A stretch of 64,000 bases of DNA. Origin: Hypomyces perniciosus. Lineage: Eukaryota; Ascomycota; Sordariomycetes; Hypocreales; Hypocreaceae. The stretch's first letter is position 1; each line of letters opens with the position of its first letter. The translations under genes and the position numbers were made by a program. A model generated the notes under the pieces. That model did no database searches and was not told where the DNA came from. It was given only the letters and a program-made list of their open reading frames with translations. The DNA lies in contig SPDT01000004.1 of assembly GCA_008477525.1 (NCBI GenBank), forward strand, positions 4,711,948 to 4,775,947, written 5' to 3'. Shown piece after piece: positions 1 to 10,900 of this stretch.

Positions 1-1
1 C

Positions 2-277
2 TACAGCACGATCACGTATGGGAAGTACATGGTGCTCGTGGCTGGCGACCATAGGGGTCACATAGGCAAATTCAATGATCTCGTAAGATGGATCAGAATC
101 TTACCAAATGATGGAAATCGGGAGCACAACCTCAACGGGGGTAGTGCGTCGATATATCTGACTGAAGTTGTGAAGAACGGCGAGAATTACGCTATTGTGG
201 TTCGGCCGGACATGTATATTGCATATGCAGGCACATTTGACGGTGCAGCCAACCATCTGGACGGCATTTTTATCTAG
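2..277 (+). CDS. Phenol 2-monooxygenase-like FAD hydroxylase, C-terminal fragment
   Basis: The frame is open from the window edge to a TAG at 275-277, giving about 91 residues; the gene starts outside the window. The stretch VLVAGD near the start and the block IVVRPDMYIAYAG near the end match the thioredoxin-like C-terminal domain of phenol-hydroxylase-type flavoprotein monooxygenases, where a VVRPD motif followed by a short helix closes the protein. Family members hydroxylate phenolic rings using NADPH, FAD and O2. The catalytic FAD domain is not visible here, so substrate and activity cannot be judged. The first ATG of the open frame (29) is internal, because the frame continues in good family style upstream of it. 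The next gene downstream on the same strand is a putative ring-cleavage dioxygenase, which would suit aromatic catabolism. The assignment rests on the terminal domain only. Confidence 0.7.
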   Translation, partial: YSTITYGKYMVLVAGDHRGHIGKFNDLVRWIRILPNDGNREHNLNGGSASIYLTEVVKNGENYAIVVRPDMYIAYAGTFDGAANHLDGIFI

Positions 278-2010
278 GAGAGCAAAGTGTTAGACTAAGA
301 AGTAGGCCCAAAGTTCAAAATCACTATGGGTAGCTGATATATGGCTTGCTGGGTTGAGGGAGTGAACACAATGTGTCTTGAAGAAGGCACTTGGATTTTG
401 TAGTGGAAATCCCAAATGAAGAATATAGAGAACATCATACGCTGATTGTCTATATCTCGGATAATACACCTCGGACTACTCTTCTCATTTCATCCAATCC
501 AGAACGTCGAAGGGCATAATCGACGGGTAGGGAACAGCGTAGTATCCCGACCAAATCGACCAAATAAGTACGTACTAAAGTGACATTCATAAAATATCAA
601 ATGAAATCAAATAATATGTATATTCAGGGATATTTATTATAGTAGTTTTACTTTTCGATACATTTCATTTGACTTCATTTAATATCCAATCATAGTGTGC
701 TAGGGCGGTTTATCACATTCATGGTCTCTTTGTCGATGCATGTCGAAAGGTGGGAAAGACGACTAGTCGAGCTTACTTGGGCCTAATATCAACGTACCAC
801 CTAACTAGTGGGCTCGTCAGCCTCATTGGATTACTATATAAATCTAGCCTGTCCGTAGCAAATTTCTAACTAAGATTCTTTGCTTCAATCTTCGAGATGA
901 GAATCGGTCCTTCTTCAATGCTCATCCAAAGCTGCAAGGTAGTGAGGCAGATGACAAATGACTTTGAACTCCAGTGCAATGATTAGCCGGCCATATCATC
1001 ATTGGTTATTTCCTCAAATCAAATTCCTAGAGCCTATCGTCGATCCGGGTCACCACTATTCCAAACCCATGGTCTAATATGCCATTTTCAGAGTCATTTT
1101 GGATCGAAGTCACTCCATTATCTAGTCTTCATGGCAAGAAACAGACTTGAGAGCTGCCCCTAGAGCCGAGCTATTTAAGTTGCATTAGTATAAACCCTTG
1201 CTATGGTTTCAGCTTCTTGCTACCTTCTTGTAGACCATCTTTTATCACGCAAAATGCATCAAGCCACAGGTATTACTGTTGCGCATATGGGGCTCGTGTA
1301 GTCAGCAGTCATCTCACTCTATAGGGATCAAATGGCACCTGAATTCCATCTCTATTCATCTCTCTCGCTGATGTCTGAGGGACCATGTCCCCGATCACTG
1401 ATCGTTTCCCGGCCAGCCAATTTATAGTGCTAGAAGAACGCGGCGCGTTCTTCTTCTCCACCCTTTTAGGTCCTGCTTGAGTTCAACCTTACAATCTCCT
1501 TCGTGTTATCTTTATCGGGCTTTTTTCACCAATCCACGTTATCCAACAATTACATGCCAAAAATTCTGTATAGCAGTCATCGTATCTTAGACCAGCTTCT
1601 GAGGTAAACACGAGTTAATCCTATGACAGCCATCCTCACTAGTTGCTGCTGTGATTCCAAGAACCACTAAGCGTCCCAACAGGAGGAGAGAGACGGCGAC
1701 GGTGATGGTGATAATGTAGTCTATGGTGATAATGTACTCGTAGCATCCACCGCCAAGGCGGCCGATCTCCGATCTCCAATTAAGGCAAAGGGCATGCTGG
1801 GCTATCTCTATCTAGGTGGGTAGTACATAGTTGTACATAGCAGCTTCCTAAACTGAACGCCCCAAGGGCTGGCCCTTGAGTAAGCTGCGTTATTAAAAGG
1901 GCACTTTATTGTTCAGAAATCCTTGACTCTGCGGTACTGTTTTCCGTCGGTTTAATTGCTCATTGGCCTTGCTGTATGTAATAGTGCTACAATGGCGGAA
2001 GCAACTATCA
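278..2010. other. Intergenic, no gene recognised
   Basis: Base composition is ordinary and there is no long open frame on either strand. A TATA-like element (TATATAAAT, about 835-843) is followed by a 29-codon ATG frame at 897 that shows no family resemblance. The only structure I see is an imperfect inverted repeat at 594-685, listed separately. Confidence 0.5.
594..685. repeat. Imperfect inverted repeat, possible MITE remnant
   Basis: 594-612 is the reverse complement of 667-685 at 17 of 19 positions, and pairing continues less well inward to about 622 and 657. Both arm mismatches are C/T or G/A transitions. The loop is about 35-50 bases. No flanking target duplication was found, so origin from a small DNA transposon is only a guess. 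Confidence 0.4.
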
Positions 2011-2118
2011 TATTCTGCATATTCTGCATATTCTGCATATTCTGCATATTCTGCATATTCTGCATATTCTGCATATTCTGCATATTCTGCATATTCTGCA
2101 TAGTCTGCATATTCTACC
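2011..2118. repeat. 9-bp minisatellite (TATTCTGCA)n
   Basis: There are ten perfect head-to-tail copies of TATTCTGCA at 2011-2100, then two degenerate copies to 2118. The unit is a multiple of three and lacks stops in some frames, so both strands look open: a repeating Phe-Cys-Ile on plus and Tyr-Ala-Glu on minus. Neither frame has any other protein-like feature, so I treat both as artefacts of the repeat. It ends about 200 bp before the start of the dioxygenase gene. Confidence 0.95.
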
Positions 2119-2315
2119 AAGTTCATCATTGGGTATTGGGGCACCGATGATACCCGAATGGTGGAGACGAGAATGTACTACATGGATACACTCGCTGACT
2201 AATTAAATTGATCCTACAGAGTCAGGAATCACGTCATGAGACACTCTCCATCTTCCATCCAGCATCGTTAATCTGATCCTTCTACGCAAAGCATCCAACC
2301 CTATCAACACACAAA

Positions 2316-3025
2316 ATGGCCAACCTGCTGAAATACAAGTATCCTTCGCCGCTGACAGGCTACGAAGATGCCCCTGCGCTTTCCGAGGAGAAGAGCGAAG
2401 ATGGGAAGAGCCTCGTCAATCCCAAGCGCGAGGGACTGAGCGAGGCTTATGATCATTTCATTGATCCGCTGGACAAAGGTCATCGAGGTGGCTTGTGAGT
2501 GTATTCTGCTCTTTCCATTCTCGATGAAGTGACAGACCTTGTGTACGGCTACCGAGACTGACTCATGCTCCAAGTGATGTGCACATCTATTATTTTCAAG
2601 AAAACAAGCAGCAAGCCAAGTATGCGCGCGAGTTATGGGAGCGGATCAGGCGAGAATGTGCGTAAAGGTCTCTCTGTTCGAGACTGACAGCTACGCAATC
2701 CCTTTTCTTTGCCCTTTACTAATTGATGGTAATAAAAGTCCCCGAGTTAAGAATCTACCGCTTCTGGGATCGACCGATTGGCCCGCACCCTGTCGCCATG
2801 TTCGAAGTCAATCTGTTCACACCAGCGCAGTTTGGGGCATTTATACCCTGGTTGGCTATATGGCGGGGGCCTTTGTCAGCCCTCATCCACCCAAACACGG
2901 TCCCAGAGGACGGCGAGTCAGCAGTCGAGGCTGAACTCCGCAACCACTCTCAGCAAGCCATTTGGATGGGTGAGAGGGTGCCCCTCGACTTCAGCCCTTT
3001 TGCTACTGCTGCCAATTCATCCTAG
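2316..3025 (+). CDS. DOPA 4,5-dioxygenase family protein (three exons)
   Basis: Exons are 2316-2494, 2575-2657 and 2739-3025, joined across introns of 80 bp (GTGAGT...AG) and 81 bp (GTGCGT...AG). The frame is restored through two split Phe codons, giving 182 residues. The protein has the small single-domain layout of the DOPA dioxygenase family: DVHIYYF at about residue 61, an ARELWERIRRE helix, FPELRIYRFWDRPIGPHP, a hydrophobic block ending ALIHPNT, and RNHS near residue 155. Conserved His at about 63, 104, 138 and 157 are candidates for iron ligands or catalysis. Known members open catechol rings extradiol-fashion (DOPA to seco-DOPA in betalain and muscaflavin formation), and many fungal homologues are of unknown substrate. 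The start is the first ATG, in a good context (CACAAAATGGC). There is no signal peptide, so it is likely cytosolic. The family call is firm; the substrate is unknown. Confidence 0.88.
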
Positions 3026-4605
3026 TAACGCAAACCACAATTGCTTACGTATTTATTATTGCCTTTGTCTCAAGCCACATGTCTCGCGATGCTGCTAGCG
3101 TTTGATTAATGGGGTAGATGTCAAATCAATATAACCTACACTATTAGCTACAATTGCTGAGGTGTACACCTCACTTTTGCTGGTCTGGTACAACGGTTTT
3201 ACAGTAGATTGATACAACATTTTTTTAGGGTAATGAACCCGATGATGCTATTCCGTTCTTTCTAAGGCGTGTGTTGGCTCGGTCTGGAAGACAGACTGGT
3301 CTCCTCGTCGATCCATCATGTTACGTCAACAGGAACCCCATGAGACATTCCATATTCCCCAAGTCCACGTTCGTTTAAGCACCGCATTCTTATCAACATA
3401 GACTCCGGGACAGGCTACGCCAACTGTCCGCTCGACAGGGCAGCCCTTGGTAAGCTGCAAATGGCTCACGTAACAGGCTGAACAGATTCATCAGCAACTG
3501 ACCATGGTTTTGGTTGCTCTCGTCTATTCCGGAATGGCGAAAATTTGAAAATACACTAGTAGTACTATTGCCGATACAAACACGCATGGCCATTGAATGA
3601 TGCTCCAGTCAGCCCAGTCAGCCCAGTCAGCATCGTCGGCGTCGTTACAGGTACGCCAAAACTACCAACAGACGTGGCGTGTTGGAAATGGACAGCTGGT
3701 TGTGATGACCGACTCTGTGAAGCGTTTGTAAAATATACCACTAATGTTGAGAATACCCGTGTCCCAGATCGCGGTGACATGACCTGCTCTGTATCGAAGA
3801 GGAAACTGCCAAGCCTGAGGAGCTGATACGTGGACATCGGGAATGTGGTGTCGGTGCTGAAATGCAAATCGTCTGGCTGGAATCTCCGGCTCGTCAAAAG
3901 CGAGTCGACTGCATTGAAGCCGACAAAGCGGGTGAAAACTATTAGGGGAAACACCCGAAATTAGTTGTGTGCATGTAGTTCCATAAACCTATTCAAGTGT
4001 GTTGAATACGTGAGAAGAAATGGTTGACAGTGGGTGCCCAAAAAGAGCGCCATCACATGAGAAATCCAGAACGGAGAGCATGGAGGGATATGCGAATACT
4101 GGGAGTAGTACTACCAACGCACTCAGGAATTCCGGACTGATAGCGTCCAATCAACCTCTAAATCCAAAGCCAGAGGCGCCATTTCACCTACGGGTTTTTC
4201 AAAACCTCATCTGGACGCCCGTGACTCGGGAATTGGTGGAGTTCGTGGTTCCGAGATGGTGGGAATGAAGGATGACAGGCAGGGAACTAAACTGACCGTG
4301 ATGTGGGAGAGAGATAATAAATAGGTGAAATTACCGTAGGTAGTACTTATACTACTTTTCCTAAATTAGGCGTTGAGCTAGTTCATGTATCTAGACTTGT
4401 CCTAGTTAAGCTTCGGACTGAATTCTGGAAGGTATAACTTGACGCGACTTTTAAGAGATTAAGGCAAGGCAGCAAGATGAAACCAAGTCAAAGCAAACAT
4501 GGAGCTATTCGGTTATCTGTTGCATACAGGAAGCTGAGGACGCAGGCATTCCACCAGAATGATGGAACAAGGGCCAAAAATGGCTTGAGAGTCAAGTACG
4601 ATGAG
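3026..4605. other. Intergenic, no convincing gene
   Basis: A minus-strand frame of 129 codons (3565-3954) and several shorter ones occur, but none has recognisable motifs or splice structure. A three-copy 9-bp repeat (CAGTCAGCC) lies at about 3605-3631 and accounts for a Thr-Gly-Leu repeat in that frame. Nothing else is evident. Confidence 0.5.

Positions 4606-4636
<31 letters not shown>
4606..4636. repeat. Homopolymer of 31 C
   Basis: 31 consecutive C residues. A G31 run on the other strand could form quadruplexes and is a common place for length error in sequencing, so the exact length is uncertain. It produces false poly-Pro and poly-Gly frames. Confidence 0.9.
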
Positions 4637-4638
<2 letters not shown>

Positions 4639-5298
4639 CAGCAGAAGCAGTAGAAGAAGAGGACAGCCCCGAAATAGTAGTCTGGTTGGCTTGAAGTTTT
4701 TTCTTTCGCATGCTCTGCGGGGAGATGCGGGTTTGATTGGTAAAGATCCTGCAGTTGAAAAAAGGTGGGTGAGGGTAATTACACATTCGGTGTAGTATTT
4801 GGTGTGGTATCAAGATCAAGCAATACGGTCTTGGACATCGAAGAGACGAAAAACATGCGGCCATAAGTGATATATATGACGGGTTACTTGAGTCTGCAAA
4901 TACATCAGGGAGCGACCTCAGCAATGTCAAGGAACAAACCTACAGCTTCGACAGCATAATTCCCAGAAACGAATGGTAGGTTGGTTCAATGCTCACCACG
5001 CTGAGGAAGGGGCAAGGGATATGAGGGTTGTCTCTAATGCGGTACACCGATCATGGAGATTCCAAATAGGATATATTCCAGATATTTACCACATATATGA
5101 CGGTGATCACTCAGAAATATATCAACCATAGATCGTCGGTACTTAGAAAAACAATTAATGGGTACTTATCCTAACCCCCCCAAGACCTGAGTCGCTAATT
5201 ATAGCTGTAGCTGTTTTTTGAGAGATAGGGTGTTCCTATTTGTGTCTTTCTTCCCCCTGTCTCATGTGCATTGGCTGGTATAATTCTATCGCAGACAA
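4637..5298. other. Intergenic, downstream of the F-box gene
   Basis: No gene recognised. Composition is ordinary and there are only short chance frames. It contains the 3' flank of the minus-strand F-box gene. Confidence 0.5.
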
Positions 5299-6474
5299 TC
5301 ATTCCCGACCATAGAAGTCAGCAAGCTGCTCGCATACATGCCAGATTCGTCGGCGATTCATAAGGCGTAAATTTGGTAAAGATGTATCCCTTGGGAAGCG
5401 TTGAGGTTTAGTAACCTTCTCTAACCACAAAAAGAGATTCTTATAGTCGCTGGTACATTCCTGGTCGATTTCCAGAAGCTCATGAATTTCAAACGCCCAT
5501 GGCATGGTGATTTTGATCCGACGCTTCCAGAACCCATTATCGTGCAAGCAAACGTTGACAGTCCATGAGGCTGTCATCCAAGACATCATTGCATCGACTG
5601 GGAGAAACGAGCTAATAATTCCCAGCAGCTGTCGAGATAGCTTCTGGAACGGATCATATCTAACACGTGAGGAAAGATCCAGTGGAGAATGGGGTTGGAA
5701 GCCTTGCATGATATCTTGTAGCCGCTCATTCAGGCCAGTCGATTCCATGGGATGTGCAACGAAGAATTCTGTACCAGCATCTGCGGTCCACCACTGCTCG
5801 TTTTGGGGACTTGGATCACCGTAATTGAGATTCTCTAGGCGTGTTGCGCAAACGTCAGACGAGCTAACCATAGCCCAGAAGAGCTTAGACATCTCAGCCC
5901 CATCGAGATCAGTGTTCCGGCCAAGTACAGTACACAGTAGTTGGAAACAACACCAGTGAAACGGGAAAGCACCATCGTAACAGACAAATTCGTGATAAAA
6001 TGGAAATGCCGGATTAAGATCAACGTCAACCATTCCAGAATCCACGTATTCTCCAGGACCGGATATAAAGCCCCTGGAATTGTCAGTCTGAGTATCGCAA
6101 TGGCCTTCAAATCAAATGGGCCATAAAATAAGCCGAAGGATGACGTGAAGAATACAGAAATGGCAGTGTAGATTGGTATAGGAAAAGCTTGGTGCTTACA
6201 AGTCTGCACTTGAGTCATCGTCTACGAGTGATAAGACATGAAGAGTCTTCATCCATTCCGTGTCTGTCTGGTCCAGGATTTCCGGATCGTAAGAACATTC
6301 CTCTTCATCGGTTCCGAGTGACTGGTTGTCATCCGCGTCTTCCTCACTCTGCGTGTACGGTTCTGGGTTCGCATCGTGTCGACGGCGGAATCGTGCCGTA
6401 CGAGGTTTTCGGGAGATGCTTCCCGCTTGGAAAGGCCCTCCACAGATTGCACAGTAGCATTCCCATGATCCCAT
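5299..6474 (-). CDS. Fungal F-box domain protein (two exons)
   Basis: Exon 1 is 6474-6200 and exon 2 is 6073-5299. The 126-bp intron (GTAAGC...CTGAC...CAG) splits a Leu codon, giving 349 residues. The N-terminus MGSWECYCAICGGPF, an acidic stretch (EEDADDNQSLGTDEEE), YDPEILDQ, FISGPGEYVDSGMV and PFHWCCF are the hallmarks of a large fungal family that carries a central F-box. The F-box itself is visible at about residues 225-275: DPFQKLSRQLLGIISSFLP, then MSWMTASW. F-box proteins recruit substrates to SCF ubiquitin ligases through Skp1; the target here is unknown. The C-terminus (NLRLMNRRRIWHVCEQL) also fits the family. The ATG at 6474 was chosen because it opens the conserved N-terminal motif. 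The gene appears intact and lies tail-to-tail with the dioxygenase gene. Confidence 0.87.
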
Positions 6475-6980
6475 CGTTTCTGTCGAGTGTCATTGGAGAC
6501 CTGGAGTGTGAAGGAATTAACGCGTCACTCGGGGCCCTGACGCCTATTATGTATGCGGCGGATCGTTAAGTAATAGGACTAATTTATTTAAGGAATAGCT
6601 AACATGCCAGATCCATAGGTCTCCAGGCACCACTCCTACGACTCCTCCGTACTAGTATTGATTAATTAATCCCCACAAGCTGTTGTTGCTACCTACCTAT
6701 TGGTCTACTCGGTGGGGTTCGACTGAGCCGGCCAATTTATATTAGTGCCGGGGCACCAAACGCGTTGTTCGTAACCATTGACGACGGTCCACCTCGTATT
6801 CTTAGTTGTGGTATTACTACCCCGAGTCATCCGACGGCTTAGGTATTGGATGACAATCATGTCGAGGCAGATTGGAGCGTACTCTAACTCTAGGTATCTA
6901 CATGTTATCTTGTGAGAGTGGAATGGGAAGTGAAGAAGGATCTGGACCAACATGGTGTGTCGTATCTGAGTTCAAGTGCT
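6475..6980. other. Intergenic between the F-box gene start and the MFS gene end
   Basis: This is the upstream region of the F-box gene and the 3' flank of the MFS gene. There is no recognisable gene and no clear promoter motif beyond AT-rich stretches around 6575-6595. Confidence 0.45.
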
Positions 6981-7952
6981 CTAAAATGAGGTGGAATGTA
7001 AATACCATGGTACATATATTCTAGGTTCAGATCCGTCCTTGAGTTGGTGCTTTCCTTGGGCAACGTGCCTATTATGCAAAAGATAGACGGTAATCTGTAC
7101 AGCTGCACTCACAACGCCTACTGATACCATAATAGCCATTGTACGCAAACAGTTCGAATACCTAAGTTATGGGGGAAAGGTAAGTTAGAGATAACTGTTT
7201 CTAAATACTTAGAACTTGGAAGAGGGAACGTGTGTTAGTGGAAGACTTACAGTGGTTTATCGTCTGCCTGAAAGTATTGAGCTCCAGCCATAAGACCGCT
7301 GATGGCAGCCATGACCCACATCCTTTGATACATGTCAGTCGTTGGGGTTATTACCGCGACATAATGTCTGACAACTTACGCGATGCTGATACTCCGCTCT
7401 CTCGGGTCTCGGCAGTTGAGCTGTACCCAGGAGTTGTGAACTGGGTGGTATCCAACAGCAAAGCTATTGACTGCTGTCCAGAGACCCCAGCGTGACCATT
7501 TGCCGACAGACGGCTGGATTTGGTGGGCCACGACCAAGGTGACTAGGTAGCAGGTCTGGGCGGCAATGACGGAAGCTCCACGCTTGTTGGTTTGCTCGCT
7601 GATAAGGGCAAAGAGAAAGACAACCGCAAGAGTGAGGAATGCACCGACAGCAGCGAGCGCATTGGCTTGTACTTTGTCAAAGCCCAGTGACCTTTGCGAC
7701 GGCATATCAGTATATACACTGTCATTTTGTCAATATGTTCAAGAACTCACAGAATGATTGACGGCGTATAAGTGGTCAGGGGACTCCACGTTGAAAACAC
7801 GACGAATGTCGAAACAAAGTGTGGCCACCGGCGATAGTGAGATACAGTCTTCCAGACAACCGATAAAGGGATTTTCTTGAGACCCTGGAAATCTCTGTCC
7901 ATTCCTCCATTTACATCGCTTAGTTGAAGACGCTTCTGCAGGATTACTGCTT
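6981..7952 (-). pseudogene. MFS transporter (allantoate-permease-like), 3' part of a split gene
   Basis: Exons on the minus strand are 7952-7751, 7691-7380, 7322-7251 and 7161 to about 6981. The introns are 59, 57 and 89 bp with clean GT/AG, and each junction restores the frame. The protein reads through transmembrane helices 6-12 of a Dal5/allantoate-permease-type MFS carrier: HYRRWPHFVSTFVVFSTWSP, SLGFDKVQANALAAVGAFL, GYHPVHNSWVQLNCRDPRER, SISIAMWVMAAISG and a final QITVYLLHNRHVAQGK. The first exon runs straight into the LINE at 7953; the missing upstream part is at 14279-14705. Joining the two halves at one target-duplication copy gives an uninterrupted frame (SESEA then VILQKRL). The final few codons are uncertain: an unspliced TAG ends at 6981, and a further short intron is possible. 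The substrate is unknown, since this subfamily carries organic anions and vitamins. The gene cannot make a normal transporter unless a 6.3-kb insert is spliced out. Confidence 0.85.
7946..7952. repeat. LINE target-site duplication, left copy (ACTGCTT)
   Basis: ACTGCTT here is repeated exactly at 14279-14285. Both copies lie in the MFS coding frame, and removing one copy plus the insert restores that frame. Confidence 0.85.
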
Positions 7953-10900
7953 TAGATGTTTGTTTGTTTTGTTTGTTGGTTTTATTATTTACATCCACTA
8001 AGTAAACTAGTTACATAAATCCCTTATGGACAATAGGATGTCAGGAGCCGGCAGCTTGCGCCGCTATTCGCTGAGTTTCAATTTATAAAGGAAAAAGGGT
8101 TAGTCTAGGTAATGTTAATCTGTTTCCGCTAAAGGAGTACTATAAAGGTCAGCTTCCTCTATTAGTTTCTAGAAGGCTTTACTTCCTATAGGTCTAAGTA
8201 GGTAAAAGAGGGGGGTCTCTTTTAAGGGGATATCTAGAAGGAAAGGCTTAACTATTCTATATTCTGCAAAATAGCCTTATCTCTTTAATTCACTGCACTT
8301 ACAGATAGACTTTCTGTTATACCTAAAGCATTTATAGTATTCCTGGAAGTCTTTATATCCTGATCTTTCTACTAGAAGCCTATACAGGATAGGGTATAGG
8401 AGTTTAAATTCTAAAGGGGAAGCTAAAGCCCTAAATCCTTATCATTTATAGCCTTCCAGGGTCTTACTAAGCCAATCTCGCTCCTTTACTTCCGCAACTT
8501 CTTTTTTAATTTATCTTTTAATATATATAATTATAGCCCAGTTCTATAATATAGTAAAGAAGGCTGCGCTTTATTTAGCTAAACAGTCAGTTTATTTATT
8601 GCCTATAATATCCTTATATCTTAAAACCTATAAAATAAAGGTCCTATAAAGTAAGATACTTTATATTAGTTTTTGGAAGTATATATATACTCTTTATATT
8701 AAAGGGGGGGGCTTATTAAGCAGCCTATTAATAACTAATAAGTTATTTAGGAAAAGGAAGGCTATTTAAATTGTATAGTCTTCCTCTATATATTTAGCTA
8801 TTAGCTTTATAGCCTTTAAAGCAGCCTATACCTCTATATTATAAACCTCTATATTATTAAAGCGTTTAGTATCTATAGTTGCTTTTGCTTTATAGTAAAT
8901 AACTACTCCCTAGCTTATATTCCCTCCGATTTAAGATTTATTAAAGTAGGCTAAAATTAAATAAGGGGGGAGGGACTTAACTATTTTTAAGTGTTTCTTT
9001 ACTGCAGTTAGTTTACCTATACCTTTTAAATTAAGACTAAGGAGAATATATAAGGACTTTTTAGCAAAAAGTATAGGTTTAATAGTCTTATTAACTAAGG
9101 CAGCAGTACGCTAAAGTTTAGTCTATAGTAATTAAAGAGGGAGTTTTTTATTAATATATTAATTAACTAAATAGTCCTAATCTAATCCTGCAAATCTCGC
9201 TATGCACTTAAATTAAGCCTAAGCTAAAGCAATACTAGCTAAAGGGACTTTTAACTCTTTATATATAAAATAGAAACATTTATAGTCTTTTAAACTAAAA
9301 GGACTGCCTTTACTATAGCCTTGAAGGCTTTATCTATTTTATCTATTAAGCTAAATACTTTTATATTTATTTATTTAGTAAAGTTAGCTTATAATTATTA
9401 TTTATACCTTAGCTACTATACTTTTATCCTATATAAAGCAACTAGGAAAATGCAGGCTTTTATAGCTTATACTATAGCTTTAAAGGGTAAGCCTTTCTAA
9501 GTTTTATTAAGTAATTTAAGGAAGTTAAAGACTTTATATACTTTACCTGCAAGTATCTTTATATATTTCTTAAAGGAAAGCTTTAAATTAAAGTAGACCT
9601 TTAATTACTAGATATTCTCTTTAAGCTAAATTAGTTTTCCCTTTATTATAATACCTTTTTATATATCTAGCCTTTTATATAATAAAAGTGCAGTAATTTA
9701 GCCTTAATATAATTAAAATATATTACATTTTCTGCTTTTTACTTTAATATTTTATTAAGCGCCTATTATATAAAGGTAGCTATTTCTTAGGTAAACCTGC
9801 CTATAATAAATATAGCAATATTATTAATATACATAAAGTAAAATTATTAATCTTTAAGCTAAAGGATTAAGCTAAAGTATAGTATTAATATAATAAAGGA
9901 AATAAAAGACTTTTATAAAGTGCTGCATTTAAGTGTAAAGTCTAGTAAATTGGTTTTATCTCTTTTACAGATAAAGGCAGTTCTATTACTTATAAAAGAC
10001 TCTACCTATTTTATAAATTAAATAGGCTAGCTTTATTATTTAAGTTATAGGACTAGTTTATTTTTTATAATAATATTAAAGGCTTTAAAGATATTAAAGG
10101 TAAATAAAATTATAACCTCCCTTCTATTTAAGGCAACTTTAATATTGTAAATTAAGTAGGCAATTAAGTCTATAGCTACTCTTTTAAAAAGGGCTTTAAA
10201 ATACTGCTTTAAAAGGATTTTATACTTAAATACTAAAAAGGATACCTTTTTAGTAAATAGCCTTTTGAAGCCTTTTCCTATATAGGAAAGTAGTAAAATA
10301 AATCTAAAAGCTTTATAGGTTATATAGTTAAGTTTATTAGGTTTAGGTATAATAGTAATTTTAATATTTTTAAAGGGGAGGGGGTAGTATTTTAATTTAA
10401 AGTAGCCTGTAAAAAAGTTTATTATAAACTCTTTAATAATAGGCTAAGTATAGTATAAAAAGGCAATTAATATACTATTTATATTAAGCGCAGTATTCTT
10501 TACTTTAGTTATAGCTTTTTTTACCTCTTTTTTAATAATTATTTTATTTTACAATATTTGAGGGTTCTTTAGTGCCTGGGGTTCCTATAGGTTTTTAATA
10601 TCCTTTTCTATTCTTTTTCGCTATAGTAAATGTTCTTTAAAGAAGGCCGCTCACTCTTTAAAGTCTAAGATACTTTTATCGCTATCTATTAAAGGGGGGG
10701 GTTAAAATAGTCTATAGCTTTATATTATTTAGCTACCTACTAAATGCCCCTGCCTAGGCTAGCTTTAATTATAACTTTATCCTAATAGTTGCGTTTTTTA
10801 TATTTAACTGTATTATATAGTATCTTTTTTATTTTAGTTTATTTATTAATCCTAGGGGGCGCTGTAATAAAGCTAGGTAGGCTATTTAGCAGTCTTTATC

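Noticed and set aside
835..983. TATA-like element followed by a 29-codon ATG frame
   Set aside because: No resemblance to any protein and no convincing downstream exon; AT-rich intergenic DNA gives such motifs by chance.
1893..2150. Frames of 83 (minus) and 64 (plus) codons with repeating Tyr-Ala-Glu or Phe-Cys-Ile
   Set aside because: Both are translations of the 9-bp minisatellite with no protein-like flanks.
3565..3954. 129-codon minus-strand frame
   Set aside because: It has no known motif, no splice structure and a Thr-Gly-Leu repeat from a small tandem repeat; it is most likely chance.
4592..4930. 112-codon minus frame with poly-Gly
   Set aside because: The glycine run is the C31 homopolymer and the rest has no family features.
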